Below are positions 20,971 to 32,745 of a stretch of DNA of 64,000 nucleotides, one piece after another. The notes below the pieces were generated by a model. The model did not search any database. It worked only from the letters and a program-made list of their open reading frames with translations, and had not been told where the DNA came from. Source of the stretch: Papilionanthe hookeriana x Papilionanthe teres (Eukaryota > Streptophyta > Magnoliopsida > Asparagales > Orchidaceae); contig CM040428.1 of NCBI GenBank assembly GCA_022702705.1, forward strand, positions 93,616,287 to 93,680,286, written 5' to 3'. The translations under genes and the position numbers were made by a program. Numbering within the stretch: position 1 is the stretch's first letter; each line of letters begins with the position of its first letter.

Positions 20971-23651
20971 GGAGAGATTTTTGGGGATAAAGTTGGAGGG
21001 AGGCAAGGAGGGAGAGGGGATGGGAGGTAGAAATAATGAGGGAGAGATAGAGCACAAGTGTGAGAGATAGAGAGAGAAGAGCAACAAATAAAAACTTAGT
21101 GAGAGCAGAAAAGTGAGAGCAAGTGACAGAGGGAGAGGGAGAAAGAGAGAAGGAGAGCGAGAAAGGTAGCGAGAGGAAGAGTCAATGAGAGAGATTGAAA
21201 GATGGAGAGAAAGAGTGTGAGAAAGAAGAGAAAAAAGATTGAATGAGAGGTAAAGAGAGAGATGGGAAGGTGGTTATGAAAAGTTAGAGTAAGAGAAGAG
21301 AGGGTTAGTGAGAGGGACAGAGGAAAGGAGAGCAAGAGAACAAGTGAGAGAGATAGAGAGAGAGTGATTGAGAAAGAGAGATTGAGGGGGATGCAGAGGT
21401 TAAGGGAGGGAGCGAGAGAGTGTGCGAAAAGAGAGAGGGAGAGAGAGAAAGAGGGAGACCTATAAAGGGAAGGATGAAAGTGAGAGAGGGAGAGAAAGAG
21501 TTGGGGATATATGAAGAGGAAGGGTGAAAGGAATGAGAGTGGAGAGAAATAAATAGAAGACATATTAAGAGAGAAAGAAAGAATAGAGATTGAGAAGGAT
21601 AGAGGGATAGATTAAGAGTGAGAGTGATATAGAGAAGAAGAGAGGGACTGGGAGAGAGAGAGCGAGAGAAGGACTAGGAGAGAAAGAGAAAGAGAGGGAA
21701 TGAGGAAGAGAGAGTGACTGTGTGTGAGTAATAAAAGAGAGAACAATAGGAGAAAGAGAGCAAGAAAGATAGAGAATAAATAGTGAAAAATAGAGAGAGA
21801 GGGAGTGAGAGAGATTAAAGAGAGAGAGAACAAGAGAGGAAGAGGGGTGAAGAGAGAAATAGAGAGAGAAGAGAGTGCGAAGGATGATAGTGAAAGAGAG
21901 AGTGCTAGCGGAAAAAAGGAGAGAGAATAAGAGAATGAGTGAGAGAGATAGAGTGAGCAAGTGGAGTGAGAGATATGGAAGGGATGAGAGGGAGGGAGAA
22001 AGGGAGGAAGGGAGGAAGGGTAAGTGATTGAGACGGAAGAGGGAGGCTAAGATGCAAGAGAGTATGTGTGGGGAGGGATTGAGGAGGAGAAAGAGTGAGA
22101 ACAAAGAGGGAATATGTAGCAATAGAAGAGATTGTATGAGCGAGCAAGAGAGAGTGAGAAAAAGAGGGAGGAAGAAAGAGGGAGAGCAATAGCGAAATCA
22201 AGAGGGACGGAAGGAGGAAGAGATTGAAAGAAAGAGAGATAGGGAAGGAGAGAAAACAAGAGAGTGAGAAAAAGATGGAGGGAGAATAAGAAATGGGGAG
22301 AGAGGTTGTGAAGGAGTGAAGGAGACAAAGTGAAAGAAGAGAGAGGGAGAAAAAGAAGAGAGATATATTAAGAGAGGGAGAGATATAAGAAAAGATTAAG
22401 GGAGGTGGAGAGTATAGAGAGAAAAATTAGTTAGAAGGCATTACACCGAGAGCAAGAGAAGTTAGAGCTTGAGAAGAGAGCGAGAGAGAACGAGATAGAG
22501 TGAGAGAATGAGATGGAGAGGGTGAGAGAGATGGGAAGAGAATGAGAGGAAGGGAGGGAGGGAGGGAGAGGTCGATAAAGTGTGAGTGACATGAAAGAAC
22601 GAGAGAGTGCAAGAAAGAGAGAATGAGTCAGATGGAACAAGAAAGCAATAAAGAGAGGGAGAGAGAGTGAGAGATAGAAGAGAAGAGTTGAGAAGAGAGA
22701 TAGGTGGGAGGGAGGGAGAAGGAGAGAGGAGGAAGGGAAAAAGAGAGATAGTGAGAGACGTGAGGGATGGAGAGAGAGAGAAAGTGAGAGAGCAAACAAG
22801 GGAGTGAGGGAGAGAGTTAGAGAGAGGGAGAAAGAAAATTAGAGAGAGAGAACAAGAGTGGGATGAAGAGAGTTAAAGAGAGACATCGATATAGACGGAG
22901 AGGGCGAGGGAGGGAAGGAGAGGAGAGAGAGAGAGTGTTCGAGAGAGAGTGAGAAAGAAAGAAAGAGAGAGCACCGACAGAGAGCTTAAGAGAACGAGAT
23001 TGAGAAAAAGGAGAGTAAAAGTAGAGAGGCAAGAGCGAGAGAATTAGTGTGGGAAAGAGAGTGAGAGGAGAGAGAGAACGAGTGAGAGAAGAGGGAAAGA
23101 GAGTGGGGAGAGAAATTATAGTGAAAGAAAAAGAGAGAAAGCTAGAGAAAGAGAGAGAAACACGAAGGAAGAGAGGGGGAAGTGATATTATGATAAGAAG
23201 ATTTAAAATGAGAGAGAGAGAGAGAGGAAAAGAAGGTCGGGAGTTAGGAAGAGAGCAAGAGAGTGAACGAGAGAAAGAGCTTGAGAGAAAAATATTGAAA
23301 AGAAAAGAGAGTGAAATAAGGAGTGCGAGAGAGAGATAGAGGGAGAACAAGAGAGAGAGTGAGAGAAGGAACAAGAGAAAGCAAGAAAGAGATTAAGGGT
23401 GAGGGAGTGAGAGAGGGTAGAGAGCGAGACGAGGAGGGGAAGAGAAATGGAGAAAGTAAGAAACAATGAGAGAAAAGAGGGAAGAGAGTGAGAAGAGAGA
23501 GGGTTGTGAGAGATAAAGAGGAGCCAAAGGAGGGAGAGTGTAAAAGAGAGTGAGGAATAGATGAAGAGAAAAAGTGAGCAAAGAAAGAAGAGAGTACGAC
23601 AAGAGAGAGAGAGAGAAAGTGAAAGATCGAGAGTGAAGAAAAGAGATAGAA
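20949..23651. repeat. GA-rich block 7
   Basis: Begins within GTGCTAGAGAAAAAAAGG and is the reverse complement of block 4 from about 5210 back to 2836. Matching landmarks are GGGAAGTACTT at 20960-20970 and GGCATTAC at 22437-22444. The segment from about 21074 to 21369 is missing from block 4 but is partly present in block 9. No gene is seen. Confidence 0.95.
22552..22566 (+). other. Potential G-quadruplex (plus strand)
   Basis: GGGAGGGAGGGAGGG with one-base loops. The inverted partner in block 4 (3914-3932 on the minus strand) keeps four G runs but with one five-base loop. Confidence 0.7.
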
Positions 23652-23663
23652 TTGCTCTCTTTT
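23639..23663 (-). other. Strand switch GA to CT, inverted copy of the 2836 switch
   Basis: AAAAGAGA (23639-23646), TAGAATTGC, TCTCTTTT (23656-23663). The spacer is the reverse complement of that at 2832-2840. Confidence 0.88.
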
Positions 23664-26600
23664 GTTCTTTCTTGTTCTTTCTTTTATCACCCACTATTCT
23701 CTCTCTTTACTCACCCTTTCTCTCCATCTATCTCTCACTCTCTCTCTCACTCTCCCTCCCTCACACTCTCTCAATTGCTCTCCCCTCAAATCCATCTCAT
23801 TATTTACTATTTTATCTCAAACATCTCTTTTTCCTCCTCAAGCACTCCCTCTTTCAATCCCTCTCCACTGTCTTTCTCCCTCTCTCCTTGTCTCACACCT
23901 TGCTCTACCTCCTCTTGCACTAACTCATTCACTCCCTCTATCTCCCACTCATTTTCTCTATCGCTCTCTCTCATTCCCTCTCTCTTGCTCTCTCTTCTCT
24001 CACTTTCACTTTTCTCTATTTCACTCACTCTCCCCTCCCTTTCTCTAGCTCTCTCTCTCTCTCTGCTATCCTCCCTCCTACCCCCTTTATCTCAGTTTGT
24101 CTTCCCATCTCTCCCTCTTTCCCTCTCCATCTCCCTTTCTCCTTCTCTCCTTCTCTCCTTCTCACTCATTCTCTTACTCTCCCTCCCTATCTCAATCTTA
24201 CACACATTCTTTCACGCTTTTTTCCTTCTCTCACTTTCTATCTCTCTCTTAAATCTTTCTCGCTCTCTCCCACTCTCACTCCCTCTCTCACTTCAATCTC
24301 TCCCCTATCTCCCTCTATGTTCCTCTTTCTCACTCTCTCCCTCACTCCTGCCTTTTGTCTCTCACTTTCTATTATATTTCTCTCTCCCTCGAACTGTCGC
24401 TCTCTCTCGCTGTGTCGCTCAGTTCTATCACTTTATCATTATATATCCATCACTCTAAATATCTCTCCTTTCTTCTCATTCCCTCACTCTTCTGTCTCTC
24501 ACCCTCTCTTATCACTCTCACTCTTACTCCCTCACTCGCCTCTCTCTTTCTCTCTTCCACTCTATCTCCCTTTCTCTCTCATTTTGTCTCTCACTTTCCT
24601 CCCCAACTCTCTCTTGTTCCATCTATCATTCTATCTCTTGCTCCTTTTATCTTACCCTCTCTTCAGCTACTCTTTATTTAGCTTCACTCCCTCTCTTTAT
24701 CTCTTTCACACTCTATTCTCTTTTCCACATTCTATCGCTATCTCACTTGCACTCTTGCGCTCACACTCTTAATTCTCTATAAGCTTCTCTCTTACTCTTC
24801 CCACTCATTGTTTTCCTTTATTTTCCCACTCTCTTTCTCTATTTCTTCCACTTCCATTCATGGGACTCTCTCTCACTCTCTTATTCTCCCTCCCTATCTC
24901 TCTTGCTCACTCTCTCTTTCTCTATCTTTCCACATTCTCCTTCTCTCCCTTTATCTCTCTCACTCTCACTTCCTCCTTTGATCCCTTCCTCTCTCTATCT
25001 CACAGTTTCTTCTCTCTTTCTTTCTCTTTTATTTCCCACATTTCTCTAACTTTTTCTCTTATGTTTCCCCCTCACTCTCTTTTCCTCACATACACACACA
25101 CAATCTCTCTCTTTTCCTAATCTTTGTCTCCCTATCCCTCACACGTACTCTCTCTTTCCGCTCTCCAGCTTTTATATCTCTCAATTCCTCTCTCCTCTCT
25201 CTCATTGTTTCTCACATTCTCTCACCCATTTCTCTCTCTCCCTCCCCTCTTTGTATCCTCTATCTCTAACTCTCATTTCCTTACCCTTGTCCACTCTCTC
25301 CCTCTCGATTTTTATATCCCTCTTGATCCCTCTCTCACTCTCTCTTTCATTCTCTTGCTCACTATCTCACTCTTCTCTTCCTTCCTCCCTAGCTCACTGT
25401 CTCTCTCCCTTTGCACCCTCCTGATAACTTTTTTCTCTCGTGTCGCTCTCACTCTCCCTCTATAATTCTTATTTCCTCATTCGTGCCCTTCTACATCCCC
25501 TTTGTAGCTCACTCTTCTCTTTCCATCTAACACACTCATAGTCTCTCACTCTCTCTCTCAATCTTTCTCCCTCTCACCCTCTTTAGCTCTATTTCTTGCT
25601 CTTTATCTCACTCTCTCTTACTATCATGTTCTTTCTCGATCACTCTCTCCTATCTCTCCCTTGCTCCATCTTTACCTCTTCACTGTTTATCCTCTTCCCT
25701 ATTTTCTATCTCTCTCTCTCTTTTCTTACTCTCTGTTCCCTTTGTACATTTTATAACCTCATTTAAACTTCGCATTGTTATTTTCTTTTCACTCTTTCCT
25801 CTTACTCTTTCTCCCATTCAAACAACCTCTCTCTCACTCTCCCCCTCTCTTGTTTCTTTCCTTCGCTCTTTCTTTCTCTCTTTTCTCCCTCCCGCCCTTC
25901 CTCTACCTTGCTATCTCCCCTTCGTCCCCTTCTCTTTTGTTCCCTCTCTCTTACCATTCTCTTGTTCTTCCCCTCTCTTTACCCCCACTAATCTTTCTTA
26001 GTTTTTCCACAGCCTCTCTTCTCAATCTCTCTCCCATTAGCTCTCTCATTAAACCCTCTCACTACCTCCTATCTCTCTTTCTCCATCACTACCTCCATCT
26101 CTCTTTATCTCTCTATCGTCGTCTCTTCTGTCTCTCACATTTGACCCTCGCATTATCTCTCACCACCTCTCTCTTGCTCTCCCTCCCTCTTTTGCTCGCT
26201 TAATCCGTCTCTCTTCCACACTCGTCTCTCTCTTTCTTGCTCCCTCTCTCGCTCACTCAATCTCTCCCTCTCTCACGTTCTATATTCCCTCACAATTCTC
26301 TCCCTTTCTTGCTCCCTAATTCTCTCTGTTCAGTTTCCCTCTCTCTTACTCCCTCACTCTTTCTCACACTATGTTCACCCTTTCACACACACTCTAACTT
26401 ATGTTTTCTCAATTCTCTCTCTCCTCCTAATATTTCTCTCCTACTCTCCCCTATCTTTTGCTTCCTTTTTTCTCTCACATTTTGCTCTCAATTTCTCTCT
26501 CAGACACACACTCTCCCCCTCTCACATTCTTCTGGTTCATGTTGGCTCTTTCTCATTCTCTATCAAAATCACATTCTCGTTCACTCTCTCTATATCATCC

Positions 26601-27372
26601 CTAACTCTCACTTCCTCTCTCACTCCAACTATTCAATATCTCTCTCACTCCCCTTCTTTCCTTCTTTCTCACTCTCTCCCTAATTCATTTTTTTCTTTTT
26701 ATGACTTATCACTTTTCTTTCTTTTTTACCTCTCCATCTTTCTCTCTCACACGCTCTCTCTTGCTCTCTTTTACCACTCCCACCTATCTCTTTACTCACT
26801 CTTTCTGTCCAACTAACGTCCAACCTCTTCCTCCCTCCCCCTCTCTCTCTCCCGCCTTCTGTCTCTCTATCTCCCTTCCCCCTCTATCTCCCTATATCTC
26901 CCTCTCTCCACCTCTCACTTCCAAACTTTTGCTTTATCTTTTCGTGAGTCCCTCTTGTCTCACTATTTCTTCTCACTCTCTCTCCTTTTCACCCTTTGGC
27001 ACTCCCTTTAATCCTTATCACTCCCTTGCTCTACTCTCTATTTCTAGTTCACTCCCTCTTGCTCACTCTTTCATTCTTTATTTCATGTCTCTTTATCATT
27101 TGCTTGCTCTCTGTGCCCTCCTTCTATCCTTTTTCTTGCTCTTTCATCTATCACCCTTTCTTCTCTCTTTACTAACTCTTTCTCTCTCTCACTCTCAGTC
27201 CCTCACACATACTCTCTCAATTTCTCTCACATCTTGCTCTCTCTGCTCAAATCCATTTCATTATTTCTTATTTTTTTCTCATATGTCTCTCTTTCCTCTA
27301 GATTCATCCCTCTTTCAATCCTTCCCACTCTTTCTACCTCACACCCTATCTCGTAACTCTCTCTCACCTCTT
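23652..27372. repeat. CT-rich block 8
   Basis: The left 430 bases are the reverse complement of block 3. About 24880-27372 is the reverse complement of 5971-8460. Between them, 24085-24880 is CT-rich and I could not pair it confidently. Landmarks are CCTCACATACACACACAC at 25083, an AT-richer patch at 25750-25790 and CATTTGACCCTCGCATTATC near 26138. No gene is seen. Confidence 0.95.
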
Positions 27373-27380
27373 AAGGGGGA
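27365..27380 (-). other. Strand switch CT to GA, inverted copy of the 5970 switch
   Basis: ACCTCTTAAGGGGGAG, centred on the palindrome CTTAAG (27370-27375), with convergent core copies on both sides. Confidence 0.87.
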
Positions 27381-27705
27381 GGGATCGAGAGGAAAGATAG
27401 ATGGTTGAGAGAAAATAAGAAATAGTGAAATGGATTTGAGCGGAGAGAGCAAGATGTGAGAGCAATTGAGAGAGTGTGTCAGGGAGTGAGAGTTAGAGAA
27501 AGAGAAGGGATGGAAGGAGGAGAGAGGGAATGAGATAGAGGGAAAGAGGAGAGAGAGAAATTGAGAGAAAAAACATTTGGAGAGAGAGGGAGTGAGGGAG
27601 AGAGAGGTAGAGTAAGAGTGAAATTCGAGAGAGGGAGTGAACGAGAAGGGGTGAGAGAGTGAACAAGAGGGAGGAAGAGATAGAGCTTGTGTGTGGAAGA
27701 AAGGA

Positions 27706-27720
27706 GGGAGGGAGGGAGGG
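27706..27720 (+). other. Potential G-quadruplex (plus strand)
   Basis: GGGAGGGAGGGAGGG in block 9. The matching place in block 4 (near 5585-5610) has CCC runs interrupted by longer loops. Confidence 0.7.
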
Positions 27721-28027
27721 AGGCTGTGAAAGAGGGAGGAGCGAGGAAGAGAGAGGGAGAATATAAGAGAATGTGAGAAATAGTGAGACAGAGATAAGGG
27801 GAGGTAGAGAGGAAAGAGCAATATAGAGAGATAAGAGCAAGAAAAGAGGAGATAGAGAAAAATAGTAATAAGAAATGGAGGAGAAAAGAGAGAGAGTGGG
27901 GAAGAGCAAGAAAGGGAGCTAGAGAGATTGAGAGAGAGAGAGAGAGAGAAATTAAGAGAAGATATGAGGTTGAGAGAAAGGGATGTAGGAAATAATGGAA
28001 GAGAGAGAGGGAGAGATAGAGAAAAAA

Positions 28028-28189
28028 GGGAAGTACTTGGAGAGATGGTTGGGGATAGAGTGGGAGAGAGGCAAGGAGGGAGAGGGGCTGGGAGGGAGAA
28101 ATAATGAGGGGGAAGATAGAGCACAAGTGTGAGAGATAGGGAGAGAAGAGCAACAACATAAAAACATAGTGAGAGCTGAAAAGAGAGTG

Positions 28190-28226
<37 letters not shown>

Positions 28227-28320
28227 GAGAGAAGAAGAGCGAGAAAGGTAGCTAGAGGAAGAGTTAGTGAGAGAGTGTAAATTGGAGAGAAAGAGAGAGT
28301 GAGAGGAAAAAGGAGAGAAG
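28028..28320 (+). repeat. Direct repeat of the block 7 left end
   Basis: Same orientation as 20960-21260. Shared landmarks are GGGAAGTACTTGGAGAGAT, AGATAGAGCACAAGTGTGAG and GAGCGAGAAAGGTAGC. Unlike block 7, which begins here, block 9 continues to the left without a switch, so this is the uninterrupted form of the junction. Confidence 0.85.
28194..28223 (+). repeat. (AG)n microsatellite, 30 bases
   Basis: Perfect run after GTGACAC in block 9. The corresponding place in block 7 (near 21122) reads AGAGGGAGAGGGAG, so the run expanded after the two copies separated. Confidence 0.9.
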
Positions 28321-28852
28321 AGAATGAATGAGAGTAAGAAATAATGAGAGAGAGATGAGGAGCAAAGCTGAGAAGAGAGAAGGAATGAGAGGGAGGGAGA
28401 GAAGGGGGAGGCGAGAGGGAGCAAGAAAGGGAGTTAGAAGGAGAAAAAAGAGTCGAGTAATGAGAGAGAAGAGAGAGCAACAGAAGAGAGATAAATAGAG
28501 ATTGACTGAGAAACAATGCAATAATGAAGGTGGAATGAGAGTGAGAGACAGAGGGAGAGAAATGTAGAGAGTGAGAGTGTGAGAGAGAGAAGAGACATGG
28601 GAGAGAGAGATGTTAAGGGTAGAAGGAAAGAAAGTGTTAGAGGACATATAGAGAGAGGAAGAGAGAGATAGAGGGAGGGAGAGTAAGAGAGGATGAGAAG
28701 GGGTATAAAATGAGATTTAGTAGGAGAGAGAGGGGGAATGAAGTGAAAGAGAGTTCGAGGGAGAGAGGTGGAAAGTGAGTGAAAAAGAGAAAGAAAGAGC
28801 GAGAGAGGAAGAGGGATGGTGGGAGGTAAGGAAGCGAGAGTGGGGGAGTGAG

Positions 28853-29237
28853 AGAAAGTATGAAAATTGAAGGTCGAGAGAGATGGTGAAACATAGAGCG
28901 AGAGAGCGGCAGAGAAAAATAGAGGAGGGACAGAGGGAGAGGAGAGTAAGGGTGTGAAGGAGGAACAGAGATTTAGAGAGATATAGGGAGAGAAGGAGAA
29001 TGAGTCAGGATAGTGAAAGACCAAGTGGGCAAGACAGAGGGAGGGAGAATAAGAGAATGAGACAGAGAATGAGAGGGAGATTGAGAAAAGAGAGATAGTC
29101 AAAAAATGAAATTGGTAGAGAGTGTTAGAGAGAGTGACGAATGAGGGAAGTGAGAGAAATAGAGAAAGAGAGTGGGGTATACAGGAAGAGGAGTGAGAAG
29201 AGTAGAGAGTTGACAGAGAATAAAGAGTGTGAGCGAG
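28853..29237 (+). repeat. Apparent source of the 369-base insertion
   Basis: Near-identical to 32922-33290. Over the first 138 aligned bases (28876 onward) I count about three differences, far fewer than between other copies in the window. It contains 28-29 bases at 29019-29047 (AAAGACCAAGTGGGC...) that are absent from the inserted copy. The direction of copying is inferred from the empty sites. Confidence 0.85.
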
Positions 29238-29379
29238 ATAGCTATAGAAAGTGGAAGGGAGGATTGAGAGTACGAAAGAGATAAAGAGAGGGAGTAGGAG
29301 TGACATCGAGAGGGAGAGTCAGCGAGAGGGAGGGAATTAGAGAGCAATGGAGAAAACGAGAGGGAGGGAGAGGGAGTGA

Positions 29380-29396
29380 ATGAGTGAGTCCCTCAA
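29380..29396 (+). other. Strand switch GA to CT, GAGTCCCTC variant
   Basis: ATGAGTGAGTCCCTCAATC resembles the GTAGGTCCCTC type at 1510, 34756 and 58373 but the flanks differ. Relatives of a CT marker (CTCCTACTAAATCTCATTTT read on the minus strand near 28712) and of its + copy (near 30001) flank it in opposite orientation. Confidence 0.8.
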
Positions 29397-32300
29397 TCTC
29401 TATTTCTTATATTTCTCACCCCCTTTTATCTCTTATTGTTTATTACTTCCATGCCTCTCCTTATTTCTCTCTCTTTTCCCTCGTTTACCTCACAATCTGT
29501 TTTTTCTCTATTTCTCTGTTTTAGCTCTCTCCTTCTTGGTTCCCTCTCTTCAATTTCACTCTCATTCTTACTCCCTAACTTTTTTCTCTCTTTCTTTTTC
29601 TTTTGCCCTCTCTTCTCCCTTTTCTCTCCCTCTCTCTTTGTCTCACTCCCTCCCTCCCAAACCCTCCCATCTAACGTTATTTCTTGCTCTCTCTTCCCTT
29701 GCCATCTCTTCTCTCCATTTCTCTCTCACACTCTCCCTTTCTCATTCACTCTTCCTATCTCTTCAGTTTCACTCACACACATACTCCCTCATTCCCTCTC
29801 TTTCTCGCTCCATGTTCACTCTCCATCACTTTCTCTTTTATAGCGCTCGCTCCTCTCTCTCCTCTCAATCTCTCTCTCCCACTCTTCCCCACTCCCTTCA
29901 TTCCTTCCCTCCCTGCCTCTCCCTCTCTTGCTCTCTCTTTCTCTCTCACACACACTCTCCTCTCTCTCCCTCTCACTCTCTTCCAATTCACCCCCATCTC
30001 TCCCACTAAATCTCATTTTGTACCTCTTCTCTCCATCTCTCTCACTCTCTGTCCACATCTTTCTTCACTCCCTCTTCCTCTATCGCTTCCACTTTCTTCC
30101 ATCTCTATCAGTCCCCCCATCATTCTCTCTCTTCCTCACTCTCTCTCTCTCTCTCTTTCTCAATTTATACTTTATCACTTTTTCTTTCTATATTGTTATC
30201 TCTTGCTCTCTTTTATCACTCTCTTATCACTTTACTCACACTTTCTCTTCAATTATCTTTCTCTCTTTCTCCCTCACTCTTTCCCTTTTTCATTAATTTA
30301 ATCTCTCGCTATGTCTTTTCTCCCTCCCTCTCTCACTCTATCTACCTCTTAGTCACTATCATTTGCTCTACATTCACAGAGTCTCTCTCCTCTCTCGATT
30401 TCTGCCTTACCCTCTCTCCCTGTCTCCCTTCACTCACTCTTCAATCCCTTTCTTATCTTGCTCTCTTGCTCTCTCTCTCTCTCTCTTTCTCTCTCACTCA
30501 CTCTTTATTTCAGCTCTATGTATTATTTGTATGCTCACTTTTGCTGCTCTATATCTCTATCTCTTGATATATCTTCTATCTGCCTCTCTTCACTCTCTTT
30601 GCTCACTCTTTCTTTCCCTCTATCTATCACACACTCTCTCACACTCCCTCCCTCACAAAAAATCTCTTAATTGCTCTCACATCTTTCTCTCTGTACTCAT
30701 ACCTATTTCATTATTTATTATTCTCTCATACATCTCTCCTTCCTCCTCGATACCTCCCTTTTTCAATCCAACCCTCCCTCTCTTTCTCCCTCTCTCTCCT
30801 CTTGTACTCACTTGTTCGCTCCCTATCTTCCCCTCTCATTTTCTTATAACTCTCTCTCATTCCCTCTCTCTTGCTCTTTTTTCTCTCACTTTCATTTTTC
30901 TTTATTTCTCTCTTGCTCTCCCTCTCCCTTTCTCTCGCCCTCTCCCTCTCATTCTCTCCCTCTGCTACCCTACCTTCCATGTTCTCCCTCTTTATCCCTC
31001 ACTCCCTCTTTCCTCCTCACTCCCTCTCCATCTCCCCCTCTCATTCTCTCCTTTTAACTCATTCTCTTACTCTCCCTCCCAATCTCAATCCCTCCCTCCT
31101 TCCCTCTTTTTCTCCCTTTCCCCCTATCACTCTTTGCTCTCCTCTTACACTTAATCTATCTCCCTCCTTCCCTCTCATTTTCTCCATAGCTCTCTCCAAC
31201 TCTCTCTCTTTCTCTCTCTTCTCTCACTTTCTCTTCTCTCTATTTCTCTCTCACAGCATCTCGCTGTCTCTCTATCTCTTTCTTTTTCACCACTCATGCT
31301 CTCTTTCACTCTCTCTATTTCTTTCTTTTTACCCCTCTTCTCTCACTTTATCTTCTTTCTATATCTCTCCCACTTTATCTTCTTTCTATATCTCTTCCAC
31401 TCTCCCTCATTCTTTCTTTCCCCTCTCTCCATTCCACTTCTCACCCTCCCACTCTCTCCATCTCAATCTCTCTCCTTCTCTCTCCCCCCTCCACTGACTG
31501 CCCTCTTGCTCCCTATCTCCATCTTGATAAATATCGTTTCCTCTCTTACTTCCCCTCTCTCCCTCTGCAATCTTTCATTCTTTCTCTCTTCCATAAGGTC
31601 TCCAATCTCTCACTCTCTCCCTTACTCTTGCCTTCTATCTCTCTTTCTCACTCTCACCCTTTCTTACTATATCTATCACTCTCTATTCTTTCTCTCTTTC
31701 TCTCTCGCTTTATTGTTATCCCTTGCTATCTTCTCACTCTCTTTACTCTTTTCCTCTATCTCTGTTTCTCCCTCTCTTCCTTTCTCACTATGTCTCTCAC
31801 TCTCCAACATGTTTCTCTCTCGCGCCCATTGCTCTCTCTTCCTCTCTTTATCTCCCTATATCCATCACTCAATCTCTCTCTACCTTCCTCTCATTCTCTA
31901 TCTCTTTGCTTTCTCACCCACTCTTCTCTCATATTATTTATTACTTTTCTTCCCATTTTCCGCTCTCTATTTCTCTCTCTTTCCCTCTCTTACCTCACTC
32001 TCTATCATTTCTCTGTTTCATTCTCTTTTTGTCTCCGCCATCTTGGCTCCCTCACTTTCTTTAATTTCACTATCATTCTTACTCTCATTCTCTTCTCTCT
32101 CTCTTTCTCTATTGCTATCTCACCCTTTCACTCTCTCTCTCTCTTGTTCCCTCTATCATTCTCTCTTACTCCCTTTCTCTTACTCTCTCTTCCGCCCTCT
32201 CTTTCTTCAGCTTAACTCTCACTCTTATTCCCTCTCTTTATCTCTTTCACAATCTCCATTCTCTCTCCTATTTCTATCGTCATCTTGCTCTCACTCTCTA

Positions 32301-32721
32301 TTCTCCATCAACTTCTCTATTAATCTTCTCACTCTTTCCTACACTCTCTCTTTCTCTATTTATCTCACTTCCCTCCTTCCACCTCTCTCTTAAGTTCTCT
32401 CCACTTGCCCTCCCCGGCTCCCCTCTTTCTCTTCTCAATCTTCAGCGCTCTCTCTCATTTTCTCTCATTCTCTAATTCTCCCTCTTGCTCACTTTCACTT
32501 TCTCTAACTTCCCTCACTCTCCTTCTCTCCCTTTATCTCGCTCTTTCTCTTCCTACTTTGCTCCCTTCCTCTCTCATTCTCACTATTTACATCACTTTCT
32601 TTATAATTGCTCACTGTTCTCTAACTCTCTCTCTTCTATTTCTCTCTTTCCTCTTTGTTTGTCCCTTCCTCTCTTCTTTTCTATTTCTCACACGCAATCT
32701 CTCCCTTTCTCTCTCCATTCA
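29389..32721. repeat. CT-rich block 10
   Basis: CT-rich from GTCCCTC at 29388. About 29600-32721 is a direct relative of 54220-57150 and of the pyrimidine sub-units at 41980-44300 and 50040-52400. Shared landmarks are the TAAATCTCATTTTGTACC element near 30007, TTTCATTAATTTA at 30288 and TGCTCCCTATCTCCATCTTG near 31508. A core copy lies at about 30672-30860. No gene is seen. Confidence 0.95.
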
Positions 32722-32745
32722 GACATTGGGAGGATGGAAGCAATA
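32714..32745 (+). other. Strand switch CT to GA, conserved type GACATT..GGATGGAAG
   Basis: TCCATTCAGACATTGGGAGG, followed by ATGGAAGCAATAGAGATG. The same landmarks occur at 57150, so this switch was duplicated together with its flanks. Confidence 0.87.

Larger units (their letters stand above)
20949..24085 (-). repeat. Inverted duplication I, right arm
   Basis: Partner of 2402-5210 on the opposite strand. It includes a GA-to-CT switch at 23651 with the same 8-base arms and 9-base spacer as at 2836. The left end falls within 25 bases of AAGTACTT and of the 20948 strand switch, so the rearrangement breakpoint and the switch coincide. Confidence 0.88.
24880..28038 (-). repeat. Inverted duplication II, right arm
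   Basis: Partner of 5284-8460. Matches include the reverse complement of AACATAAGAGAAAAAGTTAG (8339) near 25045, the CATTTGACCCTC element near 26138 and the core copies on both sides of 27372. The left limit is approximate because similarity fades into generic CT repeat. Confidence 0.82.
27373..29388. repeat. GA-rich block 9
   Basis: 27373 to about 28030 inverts the 5284-5970 region and 28030-28320 matches 20960-21260 in the same orientation, so both sides of the AAGTACTT breakpoint are joined here without interruption. 28853-29237 is the apparent source of the insertion at 32922. Contains the pure AG run at 28194-28223 and a four-run G tract at 27706-27720. Confidence 0.95.
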
